A stretch of 64,000 nucleotides of DNA from Spisula solida (lineage: Eukaryota > Mollusca > Bivalvia > Venerida > Mactridae). The translations under genes were made by a program, and so were the position numbers. Positions 36,353 to 47,398 of the stretch are shown here, in pieces. How positions within the stretch are numbered: position 1 is the first letter of the stretch; each line of letters opens with the position of its first letter. The stretch spans positions 8,442,001 to 8,506,000 of the forward strand of contig OX365949.1 in the NCBI GenBank assembly GCA_947247005.1, in the 5' to 3' direction. The notes below the pieces were generated by a model, which was not told the DNA's origin, ran no database searches, and saw only the letters and a program-made list of their open reading frames with translations.

Positions 36353-36356
36353 ATAT

Positions 36357-36651
36357 TATAACATTGTATGTCAATGTTGACATGTGCATGGTGGATGTTG
36401 GACACATTTAATGTGGTGTCGGGGGTGATCTTACATAATACCAGGAAGCTTGAACATTTGGTTACACCGATCTCTGTATAATACATGTCTGCCTATACCC
36501 TTTATAACCCAAGCAAAGTTGTGTTAAAATCAGTTGGAATTGGAGCGCCGAGTCATGAGTGGAGCTCTGAGTAAGACCGGAGCGTATGTATTGAATAAAA
36601 CGTTGAAACTGCTATACTGTTAAGTGATTACTTTAGCCATATTACGCTACA
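36357..36651 (+). repeat. 5' LTR
   Basis: Starts TATAACATTGTATGTC (TA rather than the usual TG) and ends ACGCTACA. It contains GAATAAAAC, a likely polyadenylation signal, near its 3' end. Confidence 0.85.
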
Positions 36652-39600
36652 AGGCTAACTTTTGGTGATCGTGACCAGCACACGCGAGTACGAATCCTAT
36701 ACGATCAGAAAGGTGAGTGAATGTTTGTAAATTTCTTTTTGCTTACAAGTGTAGTAAATAATCAATTTTTAATTATGGCAAATGTTTTAAAAGCTGTAAG
36801 TTACCAGGGTGTCGCAAGGGTGATCTTAGAATATGATGGAAATTCAAATCAATATAAATCATGGATTAAAATGGAAAGAAAATGTTATACTTAGTTACTT
36901 AAGCGGACTATTTTAGGCTAATTAATAAATATAAATGATAAAATTACATGTAAATATAAAAATGAAAAATGTCAAAACGTTCAAATACGTAACTGAAATT
37001 GATAGTTACTAATTAAAATTTTATCATGTCAAGTTGTCAAGTGCATATACATCACGTGGTAAATTGTAAATATTAATGCAGTGTTGTTATATAAAAAATT
37101 GAAATTTAAATAATGTATCAAATGTATAGACTGTAAATAGTGAGTATAACATGTCGTAATAGTCAATAATGTTGATATGATTATTCGTTAGGAGAATCGG
37201 GTGTGTATTATGGTTTTACGGTTGTTGACCGATGTCTACAAATAGATATTATGCGAACATAATTATTTGTAAGAATTTTTGAGTATATTGTCGAGATATT
37301 AAGTATTATATAGAAGTCGAGAGCAAATAAGTTGCATATGAATATGTTTTATTCATTATAACGACTATTATAATATTGGAGTTTAGATACGAGGGTCGGG
37401 ATGTGTTATTGTTGTATTGAGATAAATGTTATGAGAACATAATTAGTAGTAGAGACATATTATATAAGAAGTCGAAGGCCAGTATTTATTAGAAATCAGA
37501 AGGCATATGAATGTATTTTGAAATTACTGTCTATAATATCAGAGTAAGTTGAGGAAGATCGGTTAGTTGAGGAAGATCGGTTACTTTGGAGTCTTTGTTC
37601 TATTGTTATTTTTAACGATATTGTTACGCTAAGTCGATAGCCGGTATTTTTTAGGAAATCAGAAGGCACATATATAATTATGATTTTATTCATAAAACGA
37701 CTAGTTTAATATCAGAAAAGATAGCAATAATATCATTGTAAGGATAATCGGTTTATGTTGTAAATATTGTTTAAAATATTTTTATGAAAAGTATAATAAA
37801 AACGAAATTATGCGTAGAAACATTTGACTATATACATATGTTATGAATAGAGTAATTGAATATGATGATATCGGTAAAAGTCATTAGCATGTTAGGCAAT
37901 CAGCAACATAGGAATATTTGTTATTCAATAAAACGACTGTATTATCCGATAATATCAATATTGTTATAGATACGGAGAGTCGATTATGTTGTAATGGTTA
38001 TCAACCGATATTTTTAGATTTAGTATTAAAGTTACACTTCACTTATATTACGTCATGTACACAAAAAAATGAATATGCACATTAACTGTAGGACATTCAA
38101 TGATTATATAACGTAAGGCTATTAGTTTGAAAACTCAAGTACAAGCACAATAGTAGTAAGTAAATTAATAATTGTAAGCGTATCAAAGCATAAGAAGGAA
38201 TTGAAAAATCTAATGAATAAAATAATAAATAAATCACAATAGTTACTTTGATAGAAGTCCATGATATCCATGATATGTCGTCAACATGTATTTCCATTAT
38301 GAGTAGTTATAATGATCACCATTGCCGCACTGGGTACCTTAGCAATTTTATTTTGTTAAAAAATATGTGTATTAAATTAAAAACACTAGACCAAGCAATG
38401 AGAAACTAGCATTCATGTCACTAATTACCTGTTTAGACCAACGGTGAAAACACATCGGTTCGGGGAATAAGACGGATGGGAGATGAAATCAAAAATACCT
38501 TTTGAGAATTGTCTGCAGGGGCAATACAATTACAAAACCATGTCATATATGGTGTAATACTCCAAACGATGCGAGACTATCAACAATCCCAAGTCCAGTA
38601 TTCAAGTATATGCCTACCAGAAGATGTGTGCTTCAAGAGGAAACAATACTTCAAGGCCGATTGCACAGGGCATCATTCCGGGTGGAAGTCTAAAACTTCA
38701 CGGATGGCTCGGTGTATTACGACAGATCCAGATAGATCCAGGAATTATCAGAATATCGAATAATAGTATATCAACTATGTCAACGAGTATATGGGGATTA
38801 CTTCATCGGTCAAGTAATAATTTGATGATCCATGAAATTAACATGGGTATTATAGAAATAGTTTCAACCATGGCAACTATTGCACGTCGACGCTGGATGG
38901 CTATTCATTGAGTTTCAGCGTAGAGAAGTAGAAATGATGTGTCAACAGCTATGCGATGATTGCGGCAATAGTACAACGGGTAGTAAATAAGATGCTGATG
39001 GGCGCCAAAGTTCAACTGAAATCCGAAGAAGTCATTGTCGATGCCGTATATTAAGTATCTTTGCATGTTTTGGGTTGGTTGTGTTATTGGTTGTGGTAAA
39101 TTAGCAAAATAACAAATAATAATAGCTTCACACAGTATTTTTAAGGATGTTCATTCAAAGTAGAAATAGTAATGTATAATTTTGTTGTATTATCAGAGTG
39201 TACCTAACGATAATTATGTCAAATGGGTACGTCATGATTTTGTCGTAAGATTTAAATTTTGAATTTGAGGATTTTGCCATAAAATTCTAGTATATGTACA
39301 ACGAAAAATAGAAATTACTTTCATTATCAATATTAGTGAGGATGTAAATGTATTATGATATGTAAAACGATGTTTTTTTCGTGTTGTTGTAACTAGGTGT
39401 TGGTTTAAAACAAATAACAACTTTTATTATTGGGTGTTGGGCAATGTTGAATTAGTTGTATATGTTTATGTTGCAGTTGTTTATGTTTTATGAAGTTGAG
39501 TTAAGATTAAGTTCATGGAAGTTTTATAATATGAATAGAGATGTTATGCATGTCGGAGGTTTAATATAGTAAGATGACATTAGAAACCTATTAATTATGA

Positions 39601-40324
39601 AGTAATTTGCAACTTATAAGTACAAATACGTACATATCATATATTATTTCTTATGAGTAAGTTATCACTGCATATATTGAAATAGAAGATAGAACTATAT
39701 ATAGATATTAATCATGTCAATACTATACATTCCAGGAAATTAAGACACTGCGGCTAGTAAACACGGACTCACATTGTAACTGAAGCTGGAAATAAACAAC
39801 GAACTGCAGTGAATATCTTCCAGTGTTCAGAGACGTTCCGTTTAAAATTTGTATGAGTAAAAGCCGCAATTTATGAAAATTCAAGTGTTTAATTGTGTTA
39901 ATGTCATGTGTATATGTTGTGTGATTATATTATTCAGAAATACGATACCATAGACACTATCAAGCAAAATTATGATAAGAAATGGAAACATGTATATTGA
40001 ATTGCTATATCAAAATGTATTGTTTACCTTGATCATCCAGATATATGTATGTATGTTTTTAGGTGTGATGTTTATATGTGATCATGGTTGTCGAAGGTGA
40101 CAATTACATGGATTAGTACTCCATTTCAATTGTCATCTCCGCTATAAGGTGTAAACAATATCAGAGTTTCCTGAGTACTAAATAAATGTAGGGGAAGTTG
40201 AATTGAGTATTAAGCAAATAGGTTATTTTCATTTATTCCAAATTAAGGGGCGGTACAAATATTATACAAGTACATGTATAGTAGTTTTTTTTTTATTAGT
40301 TTTTTTTTGGGTTACATTATAAGG
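36652..40324 (+). other. LTR element interior, non-coding
   Basis: Only short overlapping ORFs near 38502-38911 in two frames, with no zinc knuckle, protease or RT motif seen. Poly-T runs at 40286-40308 precede the 3' LTR. Confidence 0.7.
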
Positions 40325-40619
40325 TATAACATTGTATGTCAATGTTGACATGTGCATGGTGGATGTTGGACACATTTAATGTGGTGTCGGGGGTGATCTT
40401 ACATAATACCAGGAAGCTTGAACATTTGGTTACACCGATCTCTGTATAATACATGTCTGCCTATACCCTTTATAACCCAAGCAAAGTTGTGTTAAAATCA
40501 GTTGGAATTGGAGCGCCGAGTCATGAGTGGAGCTCTGAGTAAGACCGGAGCGTATGTATTGAATAAAACGTTGAAACTGCTATACTGTTAAGTGATTACT
40601 TTAGCCATATTACGCTACA
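40325..40619 (+). repeat. 3' LTR
   Basis: Same 295 bp sequence as the LTR at 36357-36651, with no difference found on reading both. Confidence 0.85.
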
Positions 40620-40623
40620 ATAT

Positions 40624-40994
40624 CTAATATTAATTAGGGTGTAAGTGTGGTATTTTGAGTCTCGGATGTGACTTGTTTATATTGCTATAGTTTACCGTTT
40701 TCAAAATTATGGATTGCCATTTAAGAGTACAATGATATATATTGCAAATGATATCAATTTAATTTCTGTAAGCCTGAATGACATTTGACAACAACGCTCA
40801 GAAATCGTATGAGCCCATATAACACAATTTTCTTACGTATTTATGAGGTATTCTTTGTCCAGTGCTTTAAACTATGTCCTGTTTGAAAACCAATAAAATG
40901 GAAATGCTTTTATATTAAATGATGAAAATACCACGAATGTCTAGCTTAGAGATTGTTCTTTAAGAAAATGTACACTTTTTATATAGTCAGAAGC
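40624..40994. other. Spacer between LTR element and truncated LINE
   Basis: AT-rich, nothing recognised. Confidence 0.35.
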
Positions 40995-41007
40995 AATGAT
41001 GTTGATT

Positions 41008-41372
41008 CATAGCTGCCTTAGACAGATCTGCAGAATATTTTGGCCTAACAGAATATCCAACAAAAACCTACTCAACATAACCAATTCCACCTGTATCATC
41101 CAACAAATCAAACAGAGACGTTTTCGATGGCCAGGACATGTCCTCAGAATGCCAGTATCAAACAACCAAAATAGCTCTTCGGTGGAAACCTCAGGGTAAG
41201 AGACCAAGAGGAAGACCAAAGACCACCTGGCGCCGAACAGTAGAAGCAGAACTGAGAGAATTGGGACTAACCTGGGGCGAGACAGAAGCCAAAGCTAAGG
41301 ACAGAGCTGGATGGAGAAATCTTGTGGCGACCTTACGATCCGGCACGGATCCAGGAGATTAAGTAAGTAAGT
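41008..41372 (+). mobile_element. 5'-truncated non-LTR retrotransposon insertion
   Basis: 365 bp flanked by an exact 13 bp target duplication AATGATGTTGATT (40995-41007 and 41373-41385). It encodes the C-terminal end of a LINE polyprotein: RRFRWPGHVLRMP, then after a frameshift near 41150 ALRWKPQGKRPRGRPKTTWR and a DRAGWRNLVA stretch ending at 41362. It finishes with an (AAGT)n tail, TTAAGTAAGTAAGT, as in RTE/CR1-type elements with short-repeat tails. The RT catalytic part is absent. Confidence 0.85.
41025..41362 (+). pseudogene. C-terminal LINE polyprotein fragment, frameshifted
   Basis: Two reading frames join near 41150. The part before the shift carries GHVLRMP; the part after it carries GKRPRGRPKTTW and ends GTDPGD before TAA. 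Family assigned by motif only. Confidence 0.7.
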
Positions 41373-41385
41373 AATGATGTTGATT

Positions 41386-42026
41386 TATCGCCCACTGATA
41401 AATACTTTTTAAGTGGCCCTCGTACATGTCTACAGTACAATCATTTAAAACAGTTGTCACAGAATAAGACTATGAAAATATATACTATATTATACACTAA
41501 AATGATGTTGTTACCAAACATAAAAATACATGTTGTTTATATCTTTGTTTTAACCGATATAATATAATAAGTCTTCAAATCACACACTAAACAGACACAG
41601 TCAAACGATCATGTCCCGTCTGAATACTTAAAACTGTGTTGTGTGGAAACATTTAAAAAATACTTGGTCTTGCTGGAATTTAGTCACGCGGTGTTCAACG
41701 GTTGAGGCAGACACCATTACCTATACCAGCACTGCAAAGCTGCTTTAATCTAGTGGGGGCACAACAGAAAGTTTGGCCCACATATAGGTACATCGAGATC
41801 AAGCAGTATGGAGATACCGACAACATACAGAAGACACATTTAAAGGGAAACAAGTACGACCTATATACACTAAAACCTTCCACAGTGGTTATATCCCATC
41901 AACAGTTATTGACTGTCTAACACAAGAGGGTCGAATAAACCAACAGTATAATAATTATAAATGAACTTTGACAACAATCGAAAAACTTCTCAAACACAAT
42001 TACATTAGAACAAAACAACTATAATA
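41386..42026. other. Intergenic, nothing recognised
   Basis: Small overlapping ORFs on both strands at 41695-41920 show no domain. Confidence 0.3.
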
Positions 42027-42187
42027 TTTAAAAACCACAGGTAACTGTATCAGATGATTACCGGTATTTGTAAATAAACTATTCGATTATTCTTACCGTT
42101 AACTGTAACTCGATAAAGAGCAAACACATGTTTTTAGTAATATTTATATATAAAAATACTCTTTATCAATGATACAGTTACCTTTGC
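42027..42187. mobile_element. hAT-type MITE relative with an extra end
   Basis: 42101-42184 pairs GTTAACTGTAAC and GATAAAGAG with CTCTTTATCAATGATACAG and TTACCT. A further CACAGGTAACTGTATC at 42027-42042 looks like a second left end. Same family as 32318-32449; flanking duplication not clear. Confidence 0.6.
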
Positions 42188-42570
42188 ATAAAATATGCGT
42201 ATATTACTTGTTTCATTGTTTGTATGATGACCTCTGGTAGTTCAACATTTCCAGCCACTACCTTCATTCACTGAAAGAACCCAGTTTCTGGAACTACACA
42301 ATCCGATGCACTTCTGTGAGCAATCAACTTACAAATCTTCCACAGGCTTGCAACTTCTACACAATTGAAGCATTGCCTGTCATAACAGAATACAGAAAAG
42401 TTTAAAGACAACACAGACCACGAAAACAAATCACACGACACGACACAATGCCCATTGGGCTCCAACACATATCTTTATTAGAAAATGAACTCAACCACTG
42501 AAAGTCCTAGTTTCAAAAAGTAGAAAGTTCATGTCCCAGCTATCAAAAGGCTGAAACAACATACAATACA

Positions 42571-43152
42571 TATGATCCGTTCTCCAGGAAAACCGGGCTA
42601 AGTGACATTTGATCGTAATATGTAGTGAGGTTTCCAAAAGTCTTTTAAATGAGAAAAATGTCATGTTCTTTGACTGAATTTTGAGTACTTTGATAACATA
42701 GTTCTATATCTTTGATTTATTTTATCACATGAATTATTTTATAATATTTTCTGTCGATGCTATGGTGACCAATTTCTAAAAAGCACCCATATTGGGAAGA
42801 ACGAGGGGTTAGTGTTTACAAACAGTAGTTTCTTTTCTCTAAAAACAAACACTCACGATTTCTATATGTTTTATTAAAATAAGAATATAATTCTAAAATC
42901 TGATACACTTTGAAAGGTTTACGTCCAGAATTTATCAAATACTGAATTTATTAAAATTTAATGCTTGGTGATGTAACGTCAAATAACGTTATAATGACGT
43001 TTGCGACGTCACTCAAATAGACGGCGTGAGTGGTTGGTTTTAAAGGTCTTTAACTTTTAAATTTTCTGAAACTGCTCGTAAGATTCTTGTCTTTCTAACA
43101 CTATATTGCCATGATTTTCATAATTTTGCCACTAAGCCCGGTTTTCCTGGAG
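42571..43152. mobile_element. ~580 bp MITE with long terminal inverted repeats
   Basis: Inverted ends of about 33 bp: left TGATCCGTTCTCCAGGAAAA then CCGGGCTAAGTG, right (reversed) TGAGCCGTTCTCCAGGAAAA then CCGGGCTTAGTG. The 8 bp flanks match at 6 positions (.ATACAT.). Interior non-coding, with TAACGTTATAATGACG and TTTGCGACGTCAC shared with 12590-13008. A LINE 3' tail begins immediately to the right. Confidence 0.75.
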
Positions 43153-43321
43153 AACGGCTCATATACATCTACATCTACATCATACACCCAACCGTCGATT
43201 GCCGACTATTACAGGGTGGCGCTGTCAGAGAAAAACAGTTATTAAAGAAATATGTATGTTACAAGTGTTAAAAGTGTAAAAGATAAAAGACAGTATGTTA
43301 CAGTTAAAATAGACAGTTCAT

Positions 43322-46300
43322 TTACAGTTCTACAGCCGCCAGCCGGTCTCTAAAGACATCTAGGCTGGGGCTGGATTTGACCAAGGTTGGGAGGGAGTTC
43401 CAAAGTCGGATAGTCCTAGGGAAGAAGGAGTTAGAGAAGTATTGGGTGTGAGATTGAGGGATTAGGTAATTGAGATTTCTGGTTGGAATAAGATGAGATG
43501 AATCGACTGCAACTGTTTGGGCCCTTATTTTATAAAACATTAGGAGAGAGTTGATGGATCGTCTATGTTGGAGGGTTTTCCATTCAAGAGAATTTAACAT
43601 CTGCGTTACACTGCTGGTGTAGTGGTAGTCATTCATTACATACCTGGCTGCGGACCTTTGGACTTTTTCGATTTTGTTAGAAAGATTTTTTTGCCAGGGA
43701 TGCCAGATACTAGAACAGTATTCAAGTTGTGGTCGGACGTATGTGTTGTAAGCAGCAATTTTTACTTTTTGGTTGGCAGTTTTTACGTTACGTTGTATGA
43801 AGCGGAGAGAGGAGGTTGCTTTAGATGTTACATTATTAATGTGTTTAGACCAATTTAAATCTTTTGATATTGTTACACCTAAATATTTTGCTTCGTCACA
43901 AGTTTTTAGTTCAGTGTTGTGGAGTTTGTAAGGGAAAGTCGTCGGATGTTTCTTTCTGGAGATGCGTAGTATCTCACATTTGTCCGGGTTAAACTCCATG
44001 GACCAGGTTTTTTCCCAGGCTTCAAGGCTGGCAAGGTCTTGCTGAAGGGATAGGCTGTCTGACATGGAGTTTATTGTGAGATATATAATAGTGTCGTCTG
44101 CAAACATTCTTGCATTGGACTTGACAGAGTCGGGCAGGTCATTAATGTAGGCCAAGAATAGGCAAGGTCCCAGGACGGATCCCTGCGGTACTCCGGATAG
44201 TACCGGGAGCTCGCTGGAAAGTTGACCGTCGACGGCAACTTTCTGGGATCTATTTGATAGAAAGGATTTGACCAAGCCGGTGATTTGGGGATTAACTCCA
44301 AGGCATTCCCGTCTGTGTATTAGTTTACTGTGATCGACTTTATCGAATGCCTTGGAGAAGTCCATGACGGCAACAACTGTCTGTTTGCCCTGTTCGGTGT
44401 TATTGAACAAGTCCTTAGTAAAGTTAATTAGTTGGGTCTCACAGCTGTGACCTGATCTGAAACCATGCTGAAACTCACTGAGGAGTTTATGTTCGTCAAA
44501 GTAGGTCATGAGGTTGGAGACAACAATATGTTCAAGGAGTTTAGAGGCTATGCAGGTAAGGGAAATTGGGCGGTAATTACTAGGTTTTGATTTGAGACCC
44601 TTTTTGAAAACAGGGGCTACTGTGGCTTTTTTCCAATCGCTTGGTACAAGGCCGCTTCCAAGAGATAAGCTGAATATGTGGGCAAGCACCGGGGCGATTT
44701 CATGATGGAGCTCTTTCAGGATACGAGGAGATATCTAATCAGGACCTGAGGCTTTATGAGGGGATAGTCCAAGAAGTAGTTTTTTCACACCTTCTGTGGT
44801 GACCTGTATTTTGTCCATTGCTGGGACAGGGGGAGAGATAATTCTGGAACACAGCTGCTTTAGACTGAAGGGCTGGGGTGGGGAAAACACAGATTCAAAT
44901 TGTTTGTTTAGGATATTAGCCTTAATGACTGGGCCTGTATGTGTTATACCATTTGATTTGAGGGGGGCTACGCCAACATTTTCTTTTTTATTATGCTTAA
45001 TGAAGCTGTAAAATTTCTTATTCTTTCCTGGTTGTGAGTCGTGTTCGAAAATTACACTCTCCATGTATGACCAGTATTGTGATCTGATTTTATTTTGAAT
45101 TGAGGACTTGAGAGATTTAAATCTTTGTTTAAGGGATGGTTTGGGACATTTGCGCAGCTTCTGGTAAAGCTTATCACGCTTGCGTATGAGCCTGGTGATA
45201 CTGGGCGTTAACCAAGGTAGGTCTGCACGAGGTTTAGATATTTTAGTGGGGATATGTTTGGTCTGGGACTCAGTTAGGCAGTCCTTGAAGGAGTTCCAGG
45301 CTACCTCTGGGTCTGTGTGATTTTTAGCAAGAAATTCGTATTTGAATTTAGTCATGTCTGACTTCATTCCATCCCAGTTAGCTTTTTTGTACAGCTAGAT
45401 AGGACGTCTGGGCTGGATAGGACGGCCCCTGTTTAGTTTTAATTCGTGGAAGATGATATCGTGATCAGAGGTGGCTAGGCTTGGTAGAGATTTAACCTGG
45501 TGGACATGGGATGGGTGGTTTGTGAAGAAGAGGTCAAGGGTGTTTGATTGTCTAGTTGGAATCTTTACTATTTGTTCAAGATTAAATTGGGAGGAATTTT
45601 CCATGAATTCTTCATAGAAGGATCTGTTTTTGCAAGAGGGTTTAAGTGACTCTGTAACCCAGTCTATGTCTGGAAGATTAAAATCTCCAAGTAGCCAGAC
45701 AATGCTACCCTTAGGAATCTTACTTAGGGATAACCAAAGTTGGGACAAGGAGTCTGCATTTAGTTCTTGGGGTTTGTAGTAGGCTCCGACATATATGTCT
45801 TTGAGGCCAGTGATGGAGATTTTGGCCCAGGCCAGGTTGCAAGATGTTTTGAGATCTGGTTGTTCTTGACTTATTAAAGAGTTAGATATTGCTATCATAA
45901 CCCCACCACCTTGGCCTTCACTCCTGTCATCTCTGTATACTTTGTAGTTGAGATTCTCAGGAAATATTTCTGAGGAACTGATATCTGGCTTGAGCCACGT
46001 TTCAGTTAGACATACAATGTCCGGTTTAGTTTGGTCAATAACAAGGTGCAAGTCGGGGATTTTATTCTTAATAGAGCGGCAGTTAATGTTGAGGACTGTT
46101 AAGCGTTCAGCGGGTTTAAGTTTAGGTTTGGGAGTAACCTTGTTCTTTTTGGGGTTAGGGGTGGATGAAGCTTTGGGGGTTTCCGGGGCCTCTTGGAGGA
46201 TGGAGGAGTTATTTAGGCTAAAGCTAACTTTGCTACTATCATGGTCTAGCAAGGAGTAACATGAAGTGTCATTGAGCGAGTCTAAGGAATCAGTTAGTGA

Positions 46301-46771
46301 ACTTGAGTGGTTTGGGGAGCCACACTGAAGGCAGTGCCAGCTGAACTTAGAGTCTGAGAGTTTGTCATAGGTTTGACTGCCTATTCCTTTACAGTCTGTG
46401 TGAAACCATGTATCACAATTGTCACATAAGATACCTTTTTGTGACCAGGACACATTTATGGAGCATGTCCCACAGGGGTATTGGGTGGGTATGGAATGAC
46501 CTGGAGGTCCAGGGTTGAGCTCTATATCCGACATCTGGCATGCCAGAAGGCAAAAGATGAATTGTAATGAGATCTTACTAGCACTAGGTTTTTCTTTATA
46601 TTTTCTGTATGTAATTACAACATTGAGGATGTTGGAAACAGAGACACCAGTAATGCTGGATTTTGGGGGAGAGACATCGCACAGTAGTTTATGCTGGATT
46701 GTTGAACAGGGAAAAAAGTTATATGATAAGGTAAATATAAAGATACAAAGCAATGTCAGTCTTAGTTCCAT
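43322..46771 (-). pseudogene. LINE polyprotein (2A-like, PHD, endonuclease, RT) with two in-frame stops
   Basis: All parts share one frame. Residues 1-80 are hydrophobic and signal-like. Residues 82-89 are DIELNPGP, the canonical 2A/StopGo core. A PHD-type zinc finger follows (C100, C103, C116, C119, H124, C127, C147, C150), then a Lys/Pro-rich linker and an EEP endonuclease (LNINCRS near 227, TETW near 257, GGGVMI near 288, GDFN near 362, SDHD near 435). A TAG at 45395-45397 ends the first block; a second TAG at 44735-44737 falls just before the RT. RT motifs: DFSKAFDKVDH, SGVPQGSVLGP and FADD. Two point stops in an otherwise intact frame suggest a recently inactivated copy, or suppression if both prove real in transcripts. 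Confidence 0.85.
46505..46528 (-). other. 2A-like StopGo motif DIELNPGP
   Basis: Codons for D-I-E-L-N-P-G-P are followed by another P. The consensus D-x-E-x-N-P-G-P is fully met. In known 2A peptides the ribosome skips the bond between the final G and P. Similar motifs at LINE N-termini have been described in sea urchin and other animals. Confidence 0.8.
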
Positions 46772-46850
46772 GGTTCCTGGATTAGAGTGGCTACCAACTT
46801 ACCACTCAACCAGCAAGTACGTATCCGAAATCGTATAGTATCCGAAAACT

Positions 46851-47250
46851 AGTACAGTTGCAGTACAAGTCAAAACATTCAATACTTCAGGGAAAATAAT
46901 AGGAAATACCTACAGATCTGGTTTACATAGTTGTGCTTACCACCACCAGTTAAAGAAAGTTAATTTTCAAGTTGTAAATTGTAAGTAAATTAATATTTTG
47001 TGAAGAGATTTGAAAAAGTTGTGAACTGCTCTCGACGCATGCACATGCATACAATCAATGCTTAATGTTATGAGGATAGAAAACTGCACAGTTATTTATA
47101 ACAAAGAATACTCGGAATGTGATATGATCTTTGTTAATAAGTGCGTCTAAATGTATAACTATTCATCCTCTTTTGATAAGGGAAGTAACTGCTGCTACTT
47201 TTCGTCGCTTTACTCGCTTTATTTTCGCTATATTGCTTTCTTTGAGTTTG
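46851..47250. other. Spacer upstream of TONSL
   Basis: May hold the 5' untranslated region of the LINE at its left end; otherwise AT-rich, nothing recognised. Confidence 0.3.
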
Positions 47251-47257
47251 TAACATT

Positions 47258-47269
47258 TGCGCATGCGCT
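47258..47269. promoter_or_regulatory. NRF1-type site in the TONSL promoter
   Basis: TGCGCATGCGCT matches the palindromic NRF1 core TGCGCATGCGC, 99 bp upstream of the TONSL ATG. No TATA box is evident, in line with a housekeeping-type promoter. Confidence 0.6.
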
Positions 47270-47367
47270 GAACATTGCGCGAAACGCAAAATGAACAAAA
47301 ATAAACACTAGAAAATAATAGATTTTATACGTTGTATTAAATTATGAATGCGTAATGAATAACAGAA

Positions 47368-47398
47368 ATGGATATAGAAGATTCAAAGTTACTTGACA
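47368..47398 (+). CDS. TONSL exon 1 (start codon)
   Basis: ATG in context GAAATGG, ten codons plus one base, donor A|GTAAGC. The split codon AGT completes exactly with exon 2. Least certain exon, because it is short. Confidence 0.6.

Larger units (their letters stand above)
36357..40619 (+). mobile_element. LTR retrotransposon with no coding region
   Basis: 4,263 bp bounded by two 295 bp LTRs (36357-36651 and 40325-40619) that read as identical base for base, with a 4 bp duplication ATAT at 36353-36356 and 40620-40623. A primer-binding-site-like TGGTGATCGTGACC begins 12 bases after the 5' LTR. The ~3.67 kb interior is AT-rich and holds no gag, protease, RT or integrase; its longest ORF is 95 codons. 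This makes it a non-autonomous LARD-like element. Identical LTRs imply recent insertion. The superfamily (Gypsy or other) is not determined; + orientation is taken from the PBS position. Confidence 0.85.
43160..46850 (-). mobile_element. Near-full-length CR1/L2-like LINE with 2A-like peptide and PHD finger
   Basis: One reading frame on the minus strand (46771 to 43322) encodes a 2A-like motif, PHD finger, AP endonuclease-type domain and reverse transcriptase in a single polyprotein, interrupted by two TAG codons. The 3' end (lower coordinates) carries a (GATGTA)n-like tail next to a MITE. The 5' boundary upstream of 46771 is uncertain, set near 46850. Clade placement within CR1/L2/Crack-type elements is inference. 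Confidence 0.85.

Noticed and set aside
38502..38911. Overlapping ORFs in the LTR element as gag
   Set aside because: They are short, in different frames, and lack a zinc knuckle or any other gag or pol motif.
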